From contig JAEWYQ010000026.1 of NCBI GenBank assembly GCA_023395555.1, forward strand, positions 1-64,000: a stretch of DNA of 64,000 nucleotides. The letters are read 5' to 3'. Both the position numbers and the translations under genes were made by a program. The notes under the pieces were generated by a model, which saw nothing but the letters and a program-made list of their open reading frames with translations, was not told the DNA's origin and made no database searches. This DNA comes from Bacillota bacterium. Its GTDB lineage: Bacteria > Bacillota > Clostridia > Lachnospirales > Lachnospiraceae. Shown here one piece after another: positions 32,218-41,076 of this stretch; position 1 is the first letter of the stretch, and each line of letters starts with the position of its first letter.

Positions 32218-34560
32218 TCAGCTTACCTCAAATACAAGGTTTCTTCCCTTTTTTAAAGATACCTGGTATACATCCTGTACCGGAAGCTGATTCCCATCTA
32301 CCATCAAAGGCCTCTTCGACTTAGCAAAAGAGAATTCTACCTTCTCATCACAGCTTGGCTCCACAACCACCGATTTCAGCTCATATTCTTCTATAACCAC
32401 GGATATCCTATGTCCGCCTTCGATGGTCATGCTGCGGCAGGAGCATTTGCCCCACTCATCCGGAATACCATAAGCGATATATACCCTGTCCCCGGACCGG
32501 TGGACAAACATCTCACTAAGCGCTGCCGGTACAATAAAGCCTGCTTCCACCGTAAAGGCATCTGAACTTTCCCCCGCATTGGTATCCGATACACGCAGAA
32601 TACCGTTTTGATAGGGATCTCCGTTGACCACAAAGGTATTCCGTGCCCGGAAGGCCATGCAGTAAAGCTCCAGCATGGTGCGTGCCATATTGCCCCTGCC
32701 GCAGCGGGATGCAAAGATCGACATATACGGGAAGGACCATGCCGCATATTCCTTTAATCCCAGATCGATTACAGCATTGAGGGACCGCTCCGCTGTCGGG
32801 CTGTGGATATCCGTCCCCAGGGGGAATATGGGGAACAGCTGACAGAAATGACGATGGGATTCAAACACATCCTCATCCGGGAATAAAGGATATCCCTTCG
32901 CCGTGAGCTTGACCGGGGTCAGCCTCCGGTTGAACTCCGCATAACGGCTGCCATCCCTGCCCAGGAGCTTTGCATAACGCTCCATATGCTCCAGCAGATA
33001 ATGAAGAGTGGAGATAACCACCGTGGCATCATCCTTAATCAGCATGGGCCCCCGGAATACCTCCGGTGAATTGGTAAAGGGAATATGATAATAGCCGTCC
33101 TCACCCGGATATGCAATTCCCTGATACAGATTAAGAACCCTTTCTATAAAGGGATATACACTGGACTCCAATTTCTCAAGGTTTCTGGAATACTCATAAT
33201 ACCAGCAAAAATCTGCCGCTACGAATAATTCCGGTCCCAATAATTCATTCCAGAAGCACCATTCCCCACCGGCTGCGTAGCCCTCCGGCGCCATCTGAAC
33301 CGGACAGTGAATGGCATTCTTTATGCCGAACAGCTTATACGCCCGTTCTGTAAGACGCGGCATGGCTCCGGTATAATAATCAATGTAAGCTTCCGCCAAT
33401 TCAATATTATTCGTCTTATATGCCGCCCAATAACAGGACTGCACATTCAGGTCGTTATGCATATCTCCGTACCAGGCGGGTATCTTCGCGTCATTATTCC
33501 ATACGCCCTGCAGGGTGACGGGCCAGGAGCCCCTCCGTTCATTGGAAAATATTTTATACATCTCCTGATAAAAGGCCTGCTGCAGTCTGTCATTGGGTAC
33601 GCTTAAATCAAACCGGCTCCAGAATTCTGCCCAGGAAGCCGTATGCGCCTCTCGGAATACTTCCTCATGCTCCAGATATTTCTCCAACAGCCCAGTATTC
33701 TCTGCAATCATTTCCTGGCTTGTTTTTTCTCCATAGTCTATTTTTCCGCCATGGTCCGCTCTTTCGCCATGGTCCGCTCTTCCGTTATGGCCTGCTTCTC
33801 CATCATGATCCGTTTTTCCGCCATAATCCGCTTCTACATCATAATCCCTAGAGGTATCTTTCTCCTGGATAACATGGGTATCCGCATTCAGGGTGATATA
33901 GATATCTCCGGGCTTCTCCATCAAGCTGATTACTGCCAGTCCCTGCCCGGAATAGGGCTGAAGCACATGAGTGATGCTCTCCAGCCTCTGCACTGTATAC
34001 CTGGAATAATTCCAGCCTGTCAGCTGGGCCAGCTTTCCGTCGGCGGTATCCCAGCCCTTGATCTCAACTGCATACTGCTCCGCATCAAGCTTAACCTTCA
34101 GGACATTAACGTTAGAGTCAACATAAACACAGCAATTAACCTGTTTTCCATTCTTTAAGATAACCCGGATATCCGCACTGGCAAGGGTAAGATCCAGTTC
34201 TGCGTAGAAGCCGGTTATCTCATCCTCCAATGCGATATTTAAGCTCAGCCCCGGAAGATGGCTGCGCCAAATTCTGGGCTCCGAAAGATTTGTCTGCGCC
34301 GTATAGGTTCCATTATGGAACAACTCCGGATTCTTCACAAAGTCTGCAAATTTTGCAGCCGGCATGTCCTGTGTGCTGTCCCTGGTCTCCCAAAGCTGTA
34401 TACTATCCACGGAGAACCGAAGGGAATGATCCATCACATACAGCAGTCCCCCCATAAATCCGTTGCCCCAGAACAAGCCTTCATTAAAACGCTTAGGCAG
34501 TTGATCGATTACTAACTTTCTGTATTCTTTATTCATCAATTTGTCCATCCTTATGTCCAT
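32218..34560 (-). CDS. Glycoside hydrolase family 95-like (alpha-L-fucosidase/galactosidase)
   Basis: 780 aa. N-terminal beta-sandwich (about 20-260), then an (alpha/alpha)6 barrel with LQGVWNNDAKIPAWYGDMHN and LNVQSCYW, the active-site neighbourhood typical of GH95, and a C-terminal beta domain. GH95 enzymes are inverting alpha-1,2-L-fucosidases or alpha-L-galactosidases. No signal peptide. A 126-nt in-frame repeat tract between the N-terminal domain and the barrel is unusual. The start has several nearby ATG choices (34560, 34548, 34536) with weak ribosome sites. Confidence 0.85.
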   Translation of the reverse strand: MDIRMDKLMNKEYRKLVIDQLPKRFNEGLFWGNGFMGGLLYVMDHSLRFSVDSIQLWETRDSTQDMPAAKFADFVKNPELFHNGTYTAQTNLSEPRIWRSHLPGLSLNIALEDEITGFYAELDLTLASADIRVILKNGKQVNCCVYVDSNVNVLKVKLDAEQYAVEIKGWDTADGKLAQLTGWNYSRYTVQRLESITHVLQPYSGQGLAVISLMEKPGDIYITLNADTHVIQEKDTSRDYDVEADYGGKTDHDGEAGHNGRADHGERADHGGKIDYGEKTSQEMIAENTGLLEKYLEHEEVFREAHTASWAEFWSRFDLSVPNDRLQQAFYQEMYKIFSNERRGSWPVTLQGVWNNDAKIPAWYGDMHNDLNVQSCYWAAYKTNNIELAEAYIDYYTGAMPRLTERAYKLFGIKNAIHCPVQMAPEGYAAGGEWCFWNELLGPELFVAADFCWYYEYSRNLEKLESSVYPFIERVLNLYQGIAYPGEDGYYHIPFTNSPEVFRGPMLIKDDATVVISTLHYLLEHMERYAKLLGRDGSRYAEFNRRLTPVKLTAKGYPLFPDEDVFESHRHFCQLFPIFPLGTDIHSPTAERSLNAVIDLGLKEYAAWSFPYMSIFASRCGRGNMARTMLELYCMAFRARNTFVVNGDPYQNGILRVSDTNAGESSDAFTVEAGFIVPAALSEMFVHRSGDRVYIAYGIPDEWGKCSCRSMTIEGGHRISVVIEEYELKSVVVEPSCDEKVEFSFAKSKRPLMVDGNQLPVQDVYQVSLKKGRNLVFEVS
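33724..33849 (-). repeat. In-frame 18-bp tandem repeat in the GH95 gene
   Basis: Seven units of exactly 18 bp; on the coding strand typical units read GCGGACCATGGCGAAAGA-like and encode hexapeptides such as DYGGKT, DHDGEA, GHNGRA, DHGERA, DHGGKI, DYGEKT. The highly charged Asp/His/Gly-rich linker is not part of the usual family. Confidence 0.85.
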
Positions 34561-34688
34561 GCCTTTTACCGTACAGATCGCCCTGAAAATGCTGGCATGG
34601 ACCCGGACCTCCCTTCATTATACATTTTATTTCTATCAATCTTACTCTCACTTTCCTTCGGGCTGATTCTCTATTTGCAAATAAGCCC

Positions 34689-37600
34689 CTATTGGTGAAT
34701 GCCCATCGTCTGCCGGAGGATGTTAAATCCCTCTACTACAAATTGAGGATATTCTCCCATGAGATTACTGTTCCTGAATTCCAGCCGGACCCTCTTCCTC
34801 TCTCCGGGCATAAGGGAAAAATAATTATCCTCATAGAACACCGGCAATACCCGTTCCCCGGTCTCCTGCCTCAATACCTTGATCCGGATCTGCAAGGCCG
34901 GAACCTCCGAAAGATTAGCAAGCTCCATGCTGTATCCGCTCCATCCCGTCTCCTGCTGCCATGTCCCGTCCGTCTCTTCCATACGGGCCTGTAAATGAAT
35001 ATATTCCAGCTGTGACATGGCACGGAAATCCCTGCTGCTTCTGTGGTTGTGCCAGTAGAAATTCTCACCTGCTAGCCTGCCCTCTTCTCTGCCTGCATTG
35101 CCAGCATCTCCTGTGTTCCCGGTCATATCTGCATTGCCAGTAATATCTGCGTCACCAGCAACTTTTGCATTCCCAATAATGGATACATTGTCAACAGTGG
35201 GTATATCATCCGCAAAGTATACCCAGGTTTTAAGAAACACAATATCCGAAGCATACTCGCTGAAATCTACGGAAAACAGCTCCTGCAGAGAAGACTTCCC
35301 TACCTTGGCGGTTTCCTTTTTTTCATGGAGCAGCCTGCCCTGAAGATCATAAATTCTCAGAACCCCCGTCAGCTCTTCCTGTCTGGGTGTGCCATTAAAG
35401 AGCACCATCCGGTTATTGGCCCGATTCCATATGAGGTTCACTGGCTGGCAGGCGGTCTTCAGGCCGTAATACCCCCCGTTCACATCATGGTAATAATCAT
35501 AGCTCTGCCATACCAGGGAGGGCCATGCCGGATTGCTCATCCACATCATCAGACCGTGGCTGCCGGAAGCGATGCAACCCTCGAACATGGCCTTATGCAG
35601 CTCATAGCTCTGCATCTGGGCTCTCCGCAGCATCTCTTCAAAGCTGTCAAACTCCCCATAATCCTCTAATTTCTTCAAATAGCCTCCGCCATCCACATTC
35701 CACCGAAGGGCAAAATCATGAAGCGCCCAAAGCTCATTATGGGGCCACAGCTTATCTTCCGAAAAAATCATCCGCATCGTCTCTGCCACAGGAATATTCG
35801 GCATACCACGTTCACTGTTCATAAGATCCGGAAGGGTATTCTCAAAATAAAACTCCGGAAGCATTGCCTTATGAGGTCCGTCCTCGGCAACCGGCGCCTT
35901 GGCCGAATTGGGAATATAGTGCCTGACACCGTCCCGTACCCGTACATACTCTCTTATCCCCTTCTCAATCTCCTCCACCTCCGGATGCATCTCATTGGCT
36001 CCGCAATACAGGGCAATACAGGCGTGGCTGCGAAATCTGCATATCCGGTCCCTTACGTTTTCAAGGAACATCCCAGGCTCCTTCGGGCTATGGAGCCAGC
36101 ATCCGGGAAAGAAGAAATCATCCCAGATCAGAATCCCGTATTTATCACAGGCCTTATAAAGCTGTTCGTCATAGGTCTGACCGCCCCAGTTTCTTATGAT
36201 GTTAAAATTCTCGTATTTGTGAAGGCGGATCTTATCATCATACCTCTCCTCATCCACATTCAAATGAATATCTTCCAGGCCCCAGTTGCCGCCCCGGATA
36301 ACAATGCGTACCCCATTGCACAGAATTGCCAGATTATTGCCGTTCTTATAACCATTCCCGTCTGTCTCATCACTCTCCGTCAGTGTATAGGTAAACTCCC
36401 TGGCACCAAATTGAAAATGCTTCGTATCCGATTCCTCTTCCTCCGCCGATGCCGTGACAGTCATATGATACAAGGGTTGTTCTCCGTATCCGTTGGGCCA
36501 CCAGACCTTTGGCTCCTCAAGCCCAAGAGGCCCGATAACTGCCTGAACGCTTTCTCCAGCCTTCAGTACCACCTCCTGCTCAAACACCAGCTCCGGCCGT
36601 TCTTCGATCCTTCCCCGAAGGACCGCCGTCACCGTCTCATCCGAGGAATTCGTCAGCTCCGCCTTTAAAGTCATATTCAGCCTGTTTAAATCCGGCTCTC
36701 CACTATCCTTCCGGTCAAATACCGTCACCATCCAGGGATCCTTCACCTGAATCGCCCCGGTATAGGTCAGATACACATCATTATAGATTCCGATATTACG
36801 TCCCCGTACTGTGGGAACCCAGTCCCAGCCGTTAGCCGCGCTGTAGGTAGGAGCATCCTCCCCGATCCTTCCGTCATTGCCGAATACCCCTCCCATGGTT
36901 CCGGGACCATCATTGTTACTGGTATAGGCCGTCCCCGGATCCGTATTCTTAAGAATAAGAACGGCAAGACAGTTCTCTTCCCCATAGCGAATCAGAGATG
37001 AAGTATCAAACCTTCCCCGGGTAAATCCTCCATTTACTGCACCCACATAGGCCCCATTAAGGAATACCCTCGCTTTCCAGTTGATGCCGTCAAAATTCAG
37101 CCAAACCCTCTGCCCCTTCTTGTCCCCAGGAACGGTAAAGCTGGTGCGATACCAGAAATCACTCTTAAAGTAACTGTCGGAAGCGCACCGCTGCCAGTCC
37201 TCAAAGCAAGGATCAGCTACTGCCCCGGCCCTCAGATAGGAATAAAATACTGTCCCCGGTACTACAGCAGGCAGCCAGCCGGATGTGTCATACCTCCCGG
37301 ATGCAATCCGCATCCCCAGCTCCACGTCGGAAGTACTGCAACTGCCGGTTTCAATCTCCCCTGCCAGCAACGTTCCCGCAAGCGGTACCTCGGGCAAGCC
37401 GTCTCGGTTCTCAAGTAATAATCCCAGGCTACCGGCTAATTCCGGGCTCTCGGGCAGTTTCAACCTCTCCGCCCTCTCCAGCTTCCAGGAATTCTGATTT
37501 AGGAATTGTTTCCCTTCCTCCTCTTTCCTGCCGCTCTCGGGAAGGTATTTCACATCATTGGTTCCAAAGACTTGGAATTCCCTCACGATATAAGCGATAT

Positions 37601-38438
37601 TCCCCGGATCGGTTTCCTTAAGATACAGCCTTACATATCTTGTGCTACAGCTGGAAAAGCTTATTTCCTTCGTTCCCCCGCACCCTTGGCAATCCTCCGC
37701 CACCGTAACCCAGTTCCTGGCGTCCCCGGATACCTGAATCTCATACACTGTGGCATACATGCTGCCCCAAGAAATCTTCACCCCCCGGATAACACTATCT
37801 CCTCCCAGATCTACATAAACCCATTCCTTCTGGTTACCTGCACTCATCCAGGCGCTGACATAGGAGAATACATTCTCATCATAGGAGGCCAGAATCCGGC
37901 GGCCTTCCGTATCCTGGAGGGACCATTCCGCCATATGAATCCGATCCCCGCTTAACACCTCCTCGACGCTGAGCCGGTAATGAGTATAGCCCGCCGCTTC
38001 ATCAACAGGATAGGTCTTCGCTTCATGCTGGGCAAACACCTGATTCACCTGGCGATCCAGCTCATGGTATTCCACCCCGTCTCCTGACCCGTACAAAGTC
38101 CAGACCGAAGGAAAAGGGCAGGAATCCCCGCAGCAGCTTCCCGCTTTTATCGTATAGCTGCCCAGCCGCGTTCTTCTCGGCAGCCGTACCTGTACCCATG
38201 TATCGGTAGTATAAGTCTCAAACTGGGTATCCTTTCCATAATCAAACAGATACTTCACATTACCGTACCTTGACTGATTCCCATCCCTGTGCAAAAATTC
38301 ATATGCCATCTTCGACTCATCCGCAGGCTCCGGTCCGGCCGTCACCAGCTGCGCCGTCTCATTAACCGTATAGGAGCTGGACTGATAAGCCGCCCGCCGA
38401 TAGGCAAGATTACGTACTTTCGTTATTTCTCCTGACAT
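34689..38438 (-). CDS. Large GH2 enzyme with discoidin domains (exo-glucosaminidase/mannosidase-like)
   Basis: 1249 aa from the ATG at 38438 (GGAGG just upstream); an in-frame ATG at 38579 lies inside a palindromic leader and is unlikely. The N-terminal 310 residues hold two F5/8-type C (discoidin) modules that bind sugars. The GH2 core follows: jelly roll, Ig-like domain and TIM barrel with acid/base E816 in CGANEMHP and probable nucleophile E876 in MNSERGMPNIP. This motif set resembles exo-beta-D-glucosaminidases and beta-mannosidases more than beta-galactosidases. No signal peptide. An 18-bp repeat tract lies in the C-terminal part. Confidence 0.87.
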   Translation of the reverse strand: MSGEITKVRNLAYRRAAYQSSSYTVNETAQLVTAGPEPADESKMAYEFLHRDGNQSRYGNVKYLFDYGKDTQFETYTTDTWVQVRLPRRTRLGSYTIKAGSCCGDSCPFPSVWTLYGSGDGVEYHELDRQVNQVFAQHEAKTYPVDEAAGYTHYRLSVEEVLSGDRIHMAEWSLQDTEGRRILASYDENVFSYVSAWMSAGNQKEWVYVDLGGDSVIRGVKISWGSMYATVYEIQVSGDARNWVTVAEDCQGCGGTKEISFSSCSTRYVRLYLKETDPGNIAYIVREFQVFGTNDVKYLPESGRKEEEGKQFLNQNSWKLERAERLKLPESPELAGSLGLLLENRDGLPEVPLAGTLLAGEIETGSCSTSDVELGMRIASGRYDTSGWLPAVVPGTVFYSYLRAGAVADPCFEDWQRCASDSYFKSDFWYRTSFTVPGDKKGQRVWLNFDGINWKARVFLNGAYVGAVNGGFTRGRFDTSSLIRYGEENCLAVLILKNTDPGTAYTSNNDGPGTMGGVFGNDGRIGEDAPTYSAANGWDWVPTVRGRNIGIYNDVYLTYTGAIQVKDPWMVTVFDRKDSGEPDLNRLNMTLKAELTNSSDETVTAVLRGRIEERPELVFEQEVVLKAGESVQAVIGPLGLEEPKVWWPNGYGEQPLYHMTVTASAEEEESDTKHFQFGAREFTYTLTESDETDGNGYKNGNNLAILCNGVRIVIRGGNWGLEDIHLNVDEERYDDKIRLHKYENFNIIRNWGGQTYDEQLYKACDKYGILIWDDFFFPGCWLHSPKEPGMFLENVRDRICRFRSHACIALYCGANEMHPEVEEIEKGIREYVRVRDGVRHYIPNSAKAPVAEDGPHKAMLPEFYFENTLPDLMNSERGMPNIPVAETMRMIFSEDKLWPHNELWALHDFALRWNVDGGGYLKKLEDYGEFDSFEEMLRRAQMQSYELHKAMFEGCIASGSHGLMMWMSNPAWPSLVWQSYDYYHDVNGGYYGLKTACQPVNLIWNRANNRMVLFNGTPRQEELTGVLRIYDLQGRLLHEKKETAKVGKSSLQELFSVDFSEYASDIVFLKTWVYFADDIPTVDNVSIIGNAKVAGDADITGNADMTGNTGDAGNAGREEGRLAGENFYWHNHRSSRDFRAMSQLEYIHLQARMEETDGTWQQETGWSGYSMELANLSEVPALQIRIKVLRQETGERVLPVFYEDNYFSLMPGERKRVRLEFRNSNLMGEYPQFVVEGFNILRQTMGIHQ
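35095..35184 (-). repeat. In-frame 18-bp tandem repeat in the large GH2 gene
   Basis: Five 18-bp units, plus-strand form GCATTGCCAGTAATATCT. They encode hexapeptides of the form xxGNAx: IIGNAK, VAGDAD, ITGNAD, MTGNTG, DAGNAG. The Gly/Asn/Asp-rich insert is between two C-terminal beta domains. Confidence 0.82.
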
Positions 38439-38483
38439 AAATCCTCCATATTTATACAACAAAATGTTTCTCCATACTAATGC

Positions 38484-38606
38484 GGTAAATCTGAGTGGAT
38501 CGATATCCATATGGGCGCAGACCGGGCTTCCCGTGATTGCCTGCACTTGGCAATCATGGGATGTTAAAGGCAAGCCCATATGGATATCGATCCACTCAGA
38601 TTTACC
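38484..38606. repeat. Perfect 33-bp inverted repeat with nested hairpin
   Basis: Arm 38484-38516 (begins GGTAAATCTGAGTGGATCGA) is complementary, without one mismatch, to 38574-38606. The 57-nt interior contains a second stem, TCCCGTGATTGCC pairing with GGCAATCATGGGA. It lies in the leader of the large GH2 gene, downstream of the terminator of the GH36 gene. No coding sequence is convincing inside. No target-site duplication was seen at its edges. Confidence 0.9.
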
Positions 38607-38633
38607 TCACAGCCCAACCCATTAAATATCAAA

Positions 38634-38688
38634 AGGGTCAAAAGGCATCCTGCTCTGATCTATAACCATCCAGTATCCTTTTGACCCT
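38634..38688 (-). terminator. Terminator of the GH36 gene
   Basis: AGGGTCAAAAGG (38634-38645) and CCTTTTGACCCT (38677-38688) form a perfect 12-bp stem; on the minus strand the stem is followed by TTTTGATATTT. It is 8 nt after the GH36 stop codon and would partly or fully separate GH36 from the genes to its left. Confidence 0.8.
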
Positions 38689-38695
38689 CCTATCA

Positions 38696-40786
38696 TTACA
38701 CCCGTCTAATCCGGATAAAGCGGCTATCAAAGTCACCCCATAGCCCCGTCTCAAGACCCATCCTCATCAAAGTGCTTCCATGAAGTACCCTGTTATCCCC
38801 TTCTATCTGATATAATGCCTGTGGATCCAGTCCGCAAAGCTTCAGACCCGGCATTTCCTTCCCAAACTCATAACCCTGCCGGAAGGCAAATACTACAACT
38901 TCACTGTCATCCCTGCTGATATATTCCACCGCATGCAAGGTGCTCTCCCGTACAGAGGACAGGCGGTACTGCTTTCCATACTGCACCGTTTCCCGTATCT
39001 CTTTATACAGACTGATATAGTTCTTAAATTCCTCTAAGGTCTCCTCACTAAATTTGCTGATATTAGCCCCAATGCCCAGTCCTCCCATCATGGAAGAATG
39101 GAAACGGTAGCTGTAAGGTCTTTCAAATTTATTGGAGCATCCGGAGGAGGAATCCGTAACCCATGCCGTCATAATGCGAGGCGCATAGAAATAGGAGAAG
39201 CCCTCCTGAATAAACAGCCTTTCATATGCATCCGTATTATCACTGGGCCAGCATTGGTCTGCAAATTGCAGGATGCCCAGGTCAATCCGGGAGCCTCCGC
39301 CCGCACACACCTCAAAGTCCACCTTGGGGAATCTCTCCCGCAGGGTTGCCCATATCTCATAAAGGGCCTGGGCATGCCCGTACCAAAGCTCCTTATCCTT
39401 TGCCGTATCTCCCGCACTCACATCCGTCAGGGTCTTATTCATATCCCATTTAATAAAGGTGATATCCTCATGCTTTGATAGCAAATCCGACATGAAACCA
39501 ATAATGAATTCCTTAACCTCTTTCTTGCTGATATTTAAGGTATATTGATTTCTTCCCTGCATGGGCTCCTGGTCTTTAAAACGATAAATCCAATCCGGAT
39601 GGGCACGGTACAGGTCGCTGTCCGGATTCACCGCCTCCGGCTCCACCCATATGCCGAAATCCATGCCCAGGGATTTTACATAATCAATGATCTCCGATAA
39701 TCCGTTGGGGAACTTCTCCTTGTTCACATACCAGTCACCCAGTCCCGCCCGGTCATTATGACGCTCTCCAAACCATCCGTCATCGATAACAAACAGCTCC
39801 ACACCGATCTGAGCCGCTCTCCGGGCAAGCTCCTTCTGATTCTTTGCGGTAACATCAAAAGCGGTCGCCTCCCAGGAATTATACAGAACCCTTCCCGGCT
39901 TCCGCCTGGGGAAGATGTGGTCAACCTCAAAGTCATGGAGCTTACGGCTCATCTCGCCATAGCCCCCGGCGGAATAGCCGAAGGTCATAACCGGTGTGGT
40001 GATGCTCTCACCTTTCCCCAGCCTATAGGAAAAATCAAAATTACTGATACCGCCGGTTACCCGTACATTATTATAAATTGTCCTCTCAAAGGTTATCTGC
40101 CAGTTGCTGCTGTAGCCCAGGAGCCCGAACCATACACTGCCCCTTGTCTCATCTGCCGTACCATCATCCAGGGCGAAGCTTGGATTATAGTGGGGTCCCG
40201 TATTGCCGCAGCGGGACTGGAGGGTAAATGCTCCGGTGGTGAGATACTGGTCATTAACCTGAGTCTCCGCAGCCCATTTGCCGGTGAGATATTTCACACG
40301 GTACTTCTCCAGCTTCGGAATACTGACGGAGGCAGATTTCAAATTCTCAAGAATGACCTCTTCTCCCTCGTTGGTGATCTTAGCATACCGGCAGATAATA
40401 TCATATTCCGCATATACCTCATACACCACATCCGCATATAGCTGAGAGTAGCTGTTCTTAAACCGGAGAGTCAGACGCTCCAGCTTCTCATTCACCTGCT
40501 GGATGGAATGCTCCAGATAAACCATATCCAGCTTCCTGATCTCAGGATAATTCACCTTCAGGCAGCTTTCCAGGAAGGAATAGCTGTCCCAGAAGCCATA
40601 TTCATCCCGTTCCAGGTTGAGGTTCGGATCAAAGCTGCTGTGTCCGCGTTCCTTGACATAGCAGGACAGATCCTCTCCATGAAGCTTCTCACCCCAGTAA
40701 ATATTCTGCAGGCAGTTGGAGTAGGCCATAACATAAGATGAATTCTTCGTAGTAATATTAAATAAATTATTCTGATGTGTAATCAT
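38696..40786 (-). CDS. Alpha-galactosidase, glycoside hydrolase family 36
   Basis: 696 aa, cytoplasmic. N-terminal beta-supersandwich (about 1-300), TIM barrel (about 310-640) with VIDDGWFG, nucleophile D448 in IKWDMNK and acid/base D516 in PSDNTDAYER, and a short C-terminal beta domain. It removes terminal alpha-1,6-linked galactose, as from raffinose-type or galactomannan-type oligosaccharides. The gene lies between a 30/31-bp repeat array upstream and a terminator downstream, so its expression may differ from that of its neighbours. Confidence 0.95.
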   Translation of the reverse strand: MITHQNNLFNITTKNSSYVMAYSNCLQNIYWGEKLHGEDLSCYVKERGHSSFDPNLNLERDEYGFWDSYSFLESCLKVNYPEIRKLDMVYLEHSIQQVNEKLERLTLRFKNSYSQLYADVVYEVYAEYDIICRYAKITNEGEEVILENLKSASVSIPKLEKYRVKYLTGKWAAETQVNDQYLTTGAFTLQSRCGNTGPHYNPSFALDDGTADETRGSVWFGLLGYSSNWQITFERTIYNNVRVTGGISNFDFSYRLGKGESITTPVMTFGYSAGGYGEMSRKLHDFEVDHIFPRRKPGRVLYNSWEATAFDVTAKNQKELARRAAQIGVELFVIDDGWFGERHNDRAGLGDWYVNKEKFPNGLSEIIDYVKSLGMDFGIWVEPEAVNPDSDLYRAHPDWIYRFKDQEPMQGRNQYTLNISKKEVKEFIIGFMSDLLSKHEDITFIKWDMNKTLTDVSAGDTAKDKELWYGHAQALYEIWATLRERFPKVDFEVCAGGGSRIDLGILQFADQCWPSDNTDAYERLFIQEGFSYFYAPRIMTAWVTDSSSGCSNKFERPYSYRFHSSMMGGLGIGANISKFSEETLEEFKNYISLYKEIRETVQYGKQYRLSSVRESTLHAVEYISRDDSEVVVFAFRQGYEFGKEMPGLKLCGLDPQALYQIEGDNRVLHGSTLMRMGLETGLWGDFDSRFIRIRRV

Positions 40787-40826
40787 TCGTTACCTCCATT
40801 GCGTGACCAGATGTCACCAAATATTT

Positions 40827-41071
40827 ATACTATGATATTGCAAGCCATAATATGGTCATACCATGATGCGGTAAACCGTAATATGGTCATACCATGATAC
40901 GGCAAGCAGTAATATGGTCATACCATGATGCGGCAAGCCGTAATATGGTCATACCATGATACAGCAAGTCATAATAGGTCATACCATGATACGGCAAGTC
41001 ATAATAGGTCATACCATAATACGGCAAGTCGTAATATGATATGCTATGATACTGCAAGCTATCATATAGTG
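40827..41071. repeat. Eight tandem 30/31-bp palindromic repeats
   Basis: Units of 31 bp (units 1-4, starts 40827, 40858, 40889, 40920), 30 bp (starts 40951, 40981, 41011) and a last 31-bp unit (41041-41071). Core: ATACCATGATACGGCAAGTC plus GTAATATGGTC. Across unit borders ATGGTCATACCAT is itself palindromic and the flanks CCGTA/TACGG pair, so each junction can form a hairpin. The array fills the gap between a GH-D gene and the GH36 gene. There are no unique spacers, so it is not a CRISPR array. Confidence 0.92.
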
Positions 41072-41076
41072 TATCA

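Noticed and set aside
35718..36668. Plus-strand frame of 316 codons opposite the large GH2 gene
   Set aside because: Antisense shadow of a catalytic domain with clear active-site motifs; no start signal or family.
38439..38579. 47-residue N-terminal extension of the large GH2 protein
   Set aside because: The extension is read through the palindromic leader, has no family similarity, and the ATG at 38438 has its own GGAGG.
40827..41071. Possible CRISPR array
   Set aside because: The repeated units are contiguous with no unique spacers, each unit is internally palindromic, and no cas gene is near.
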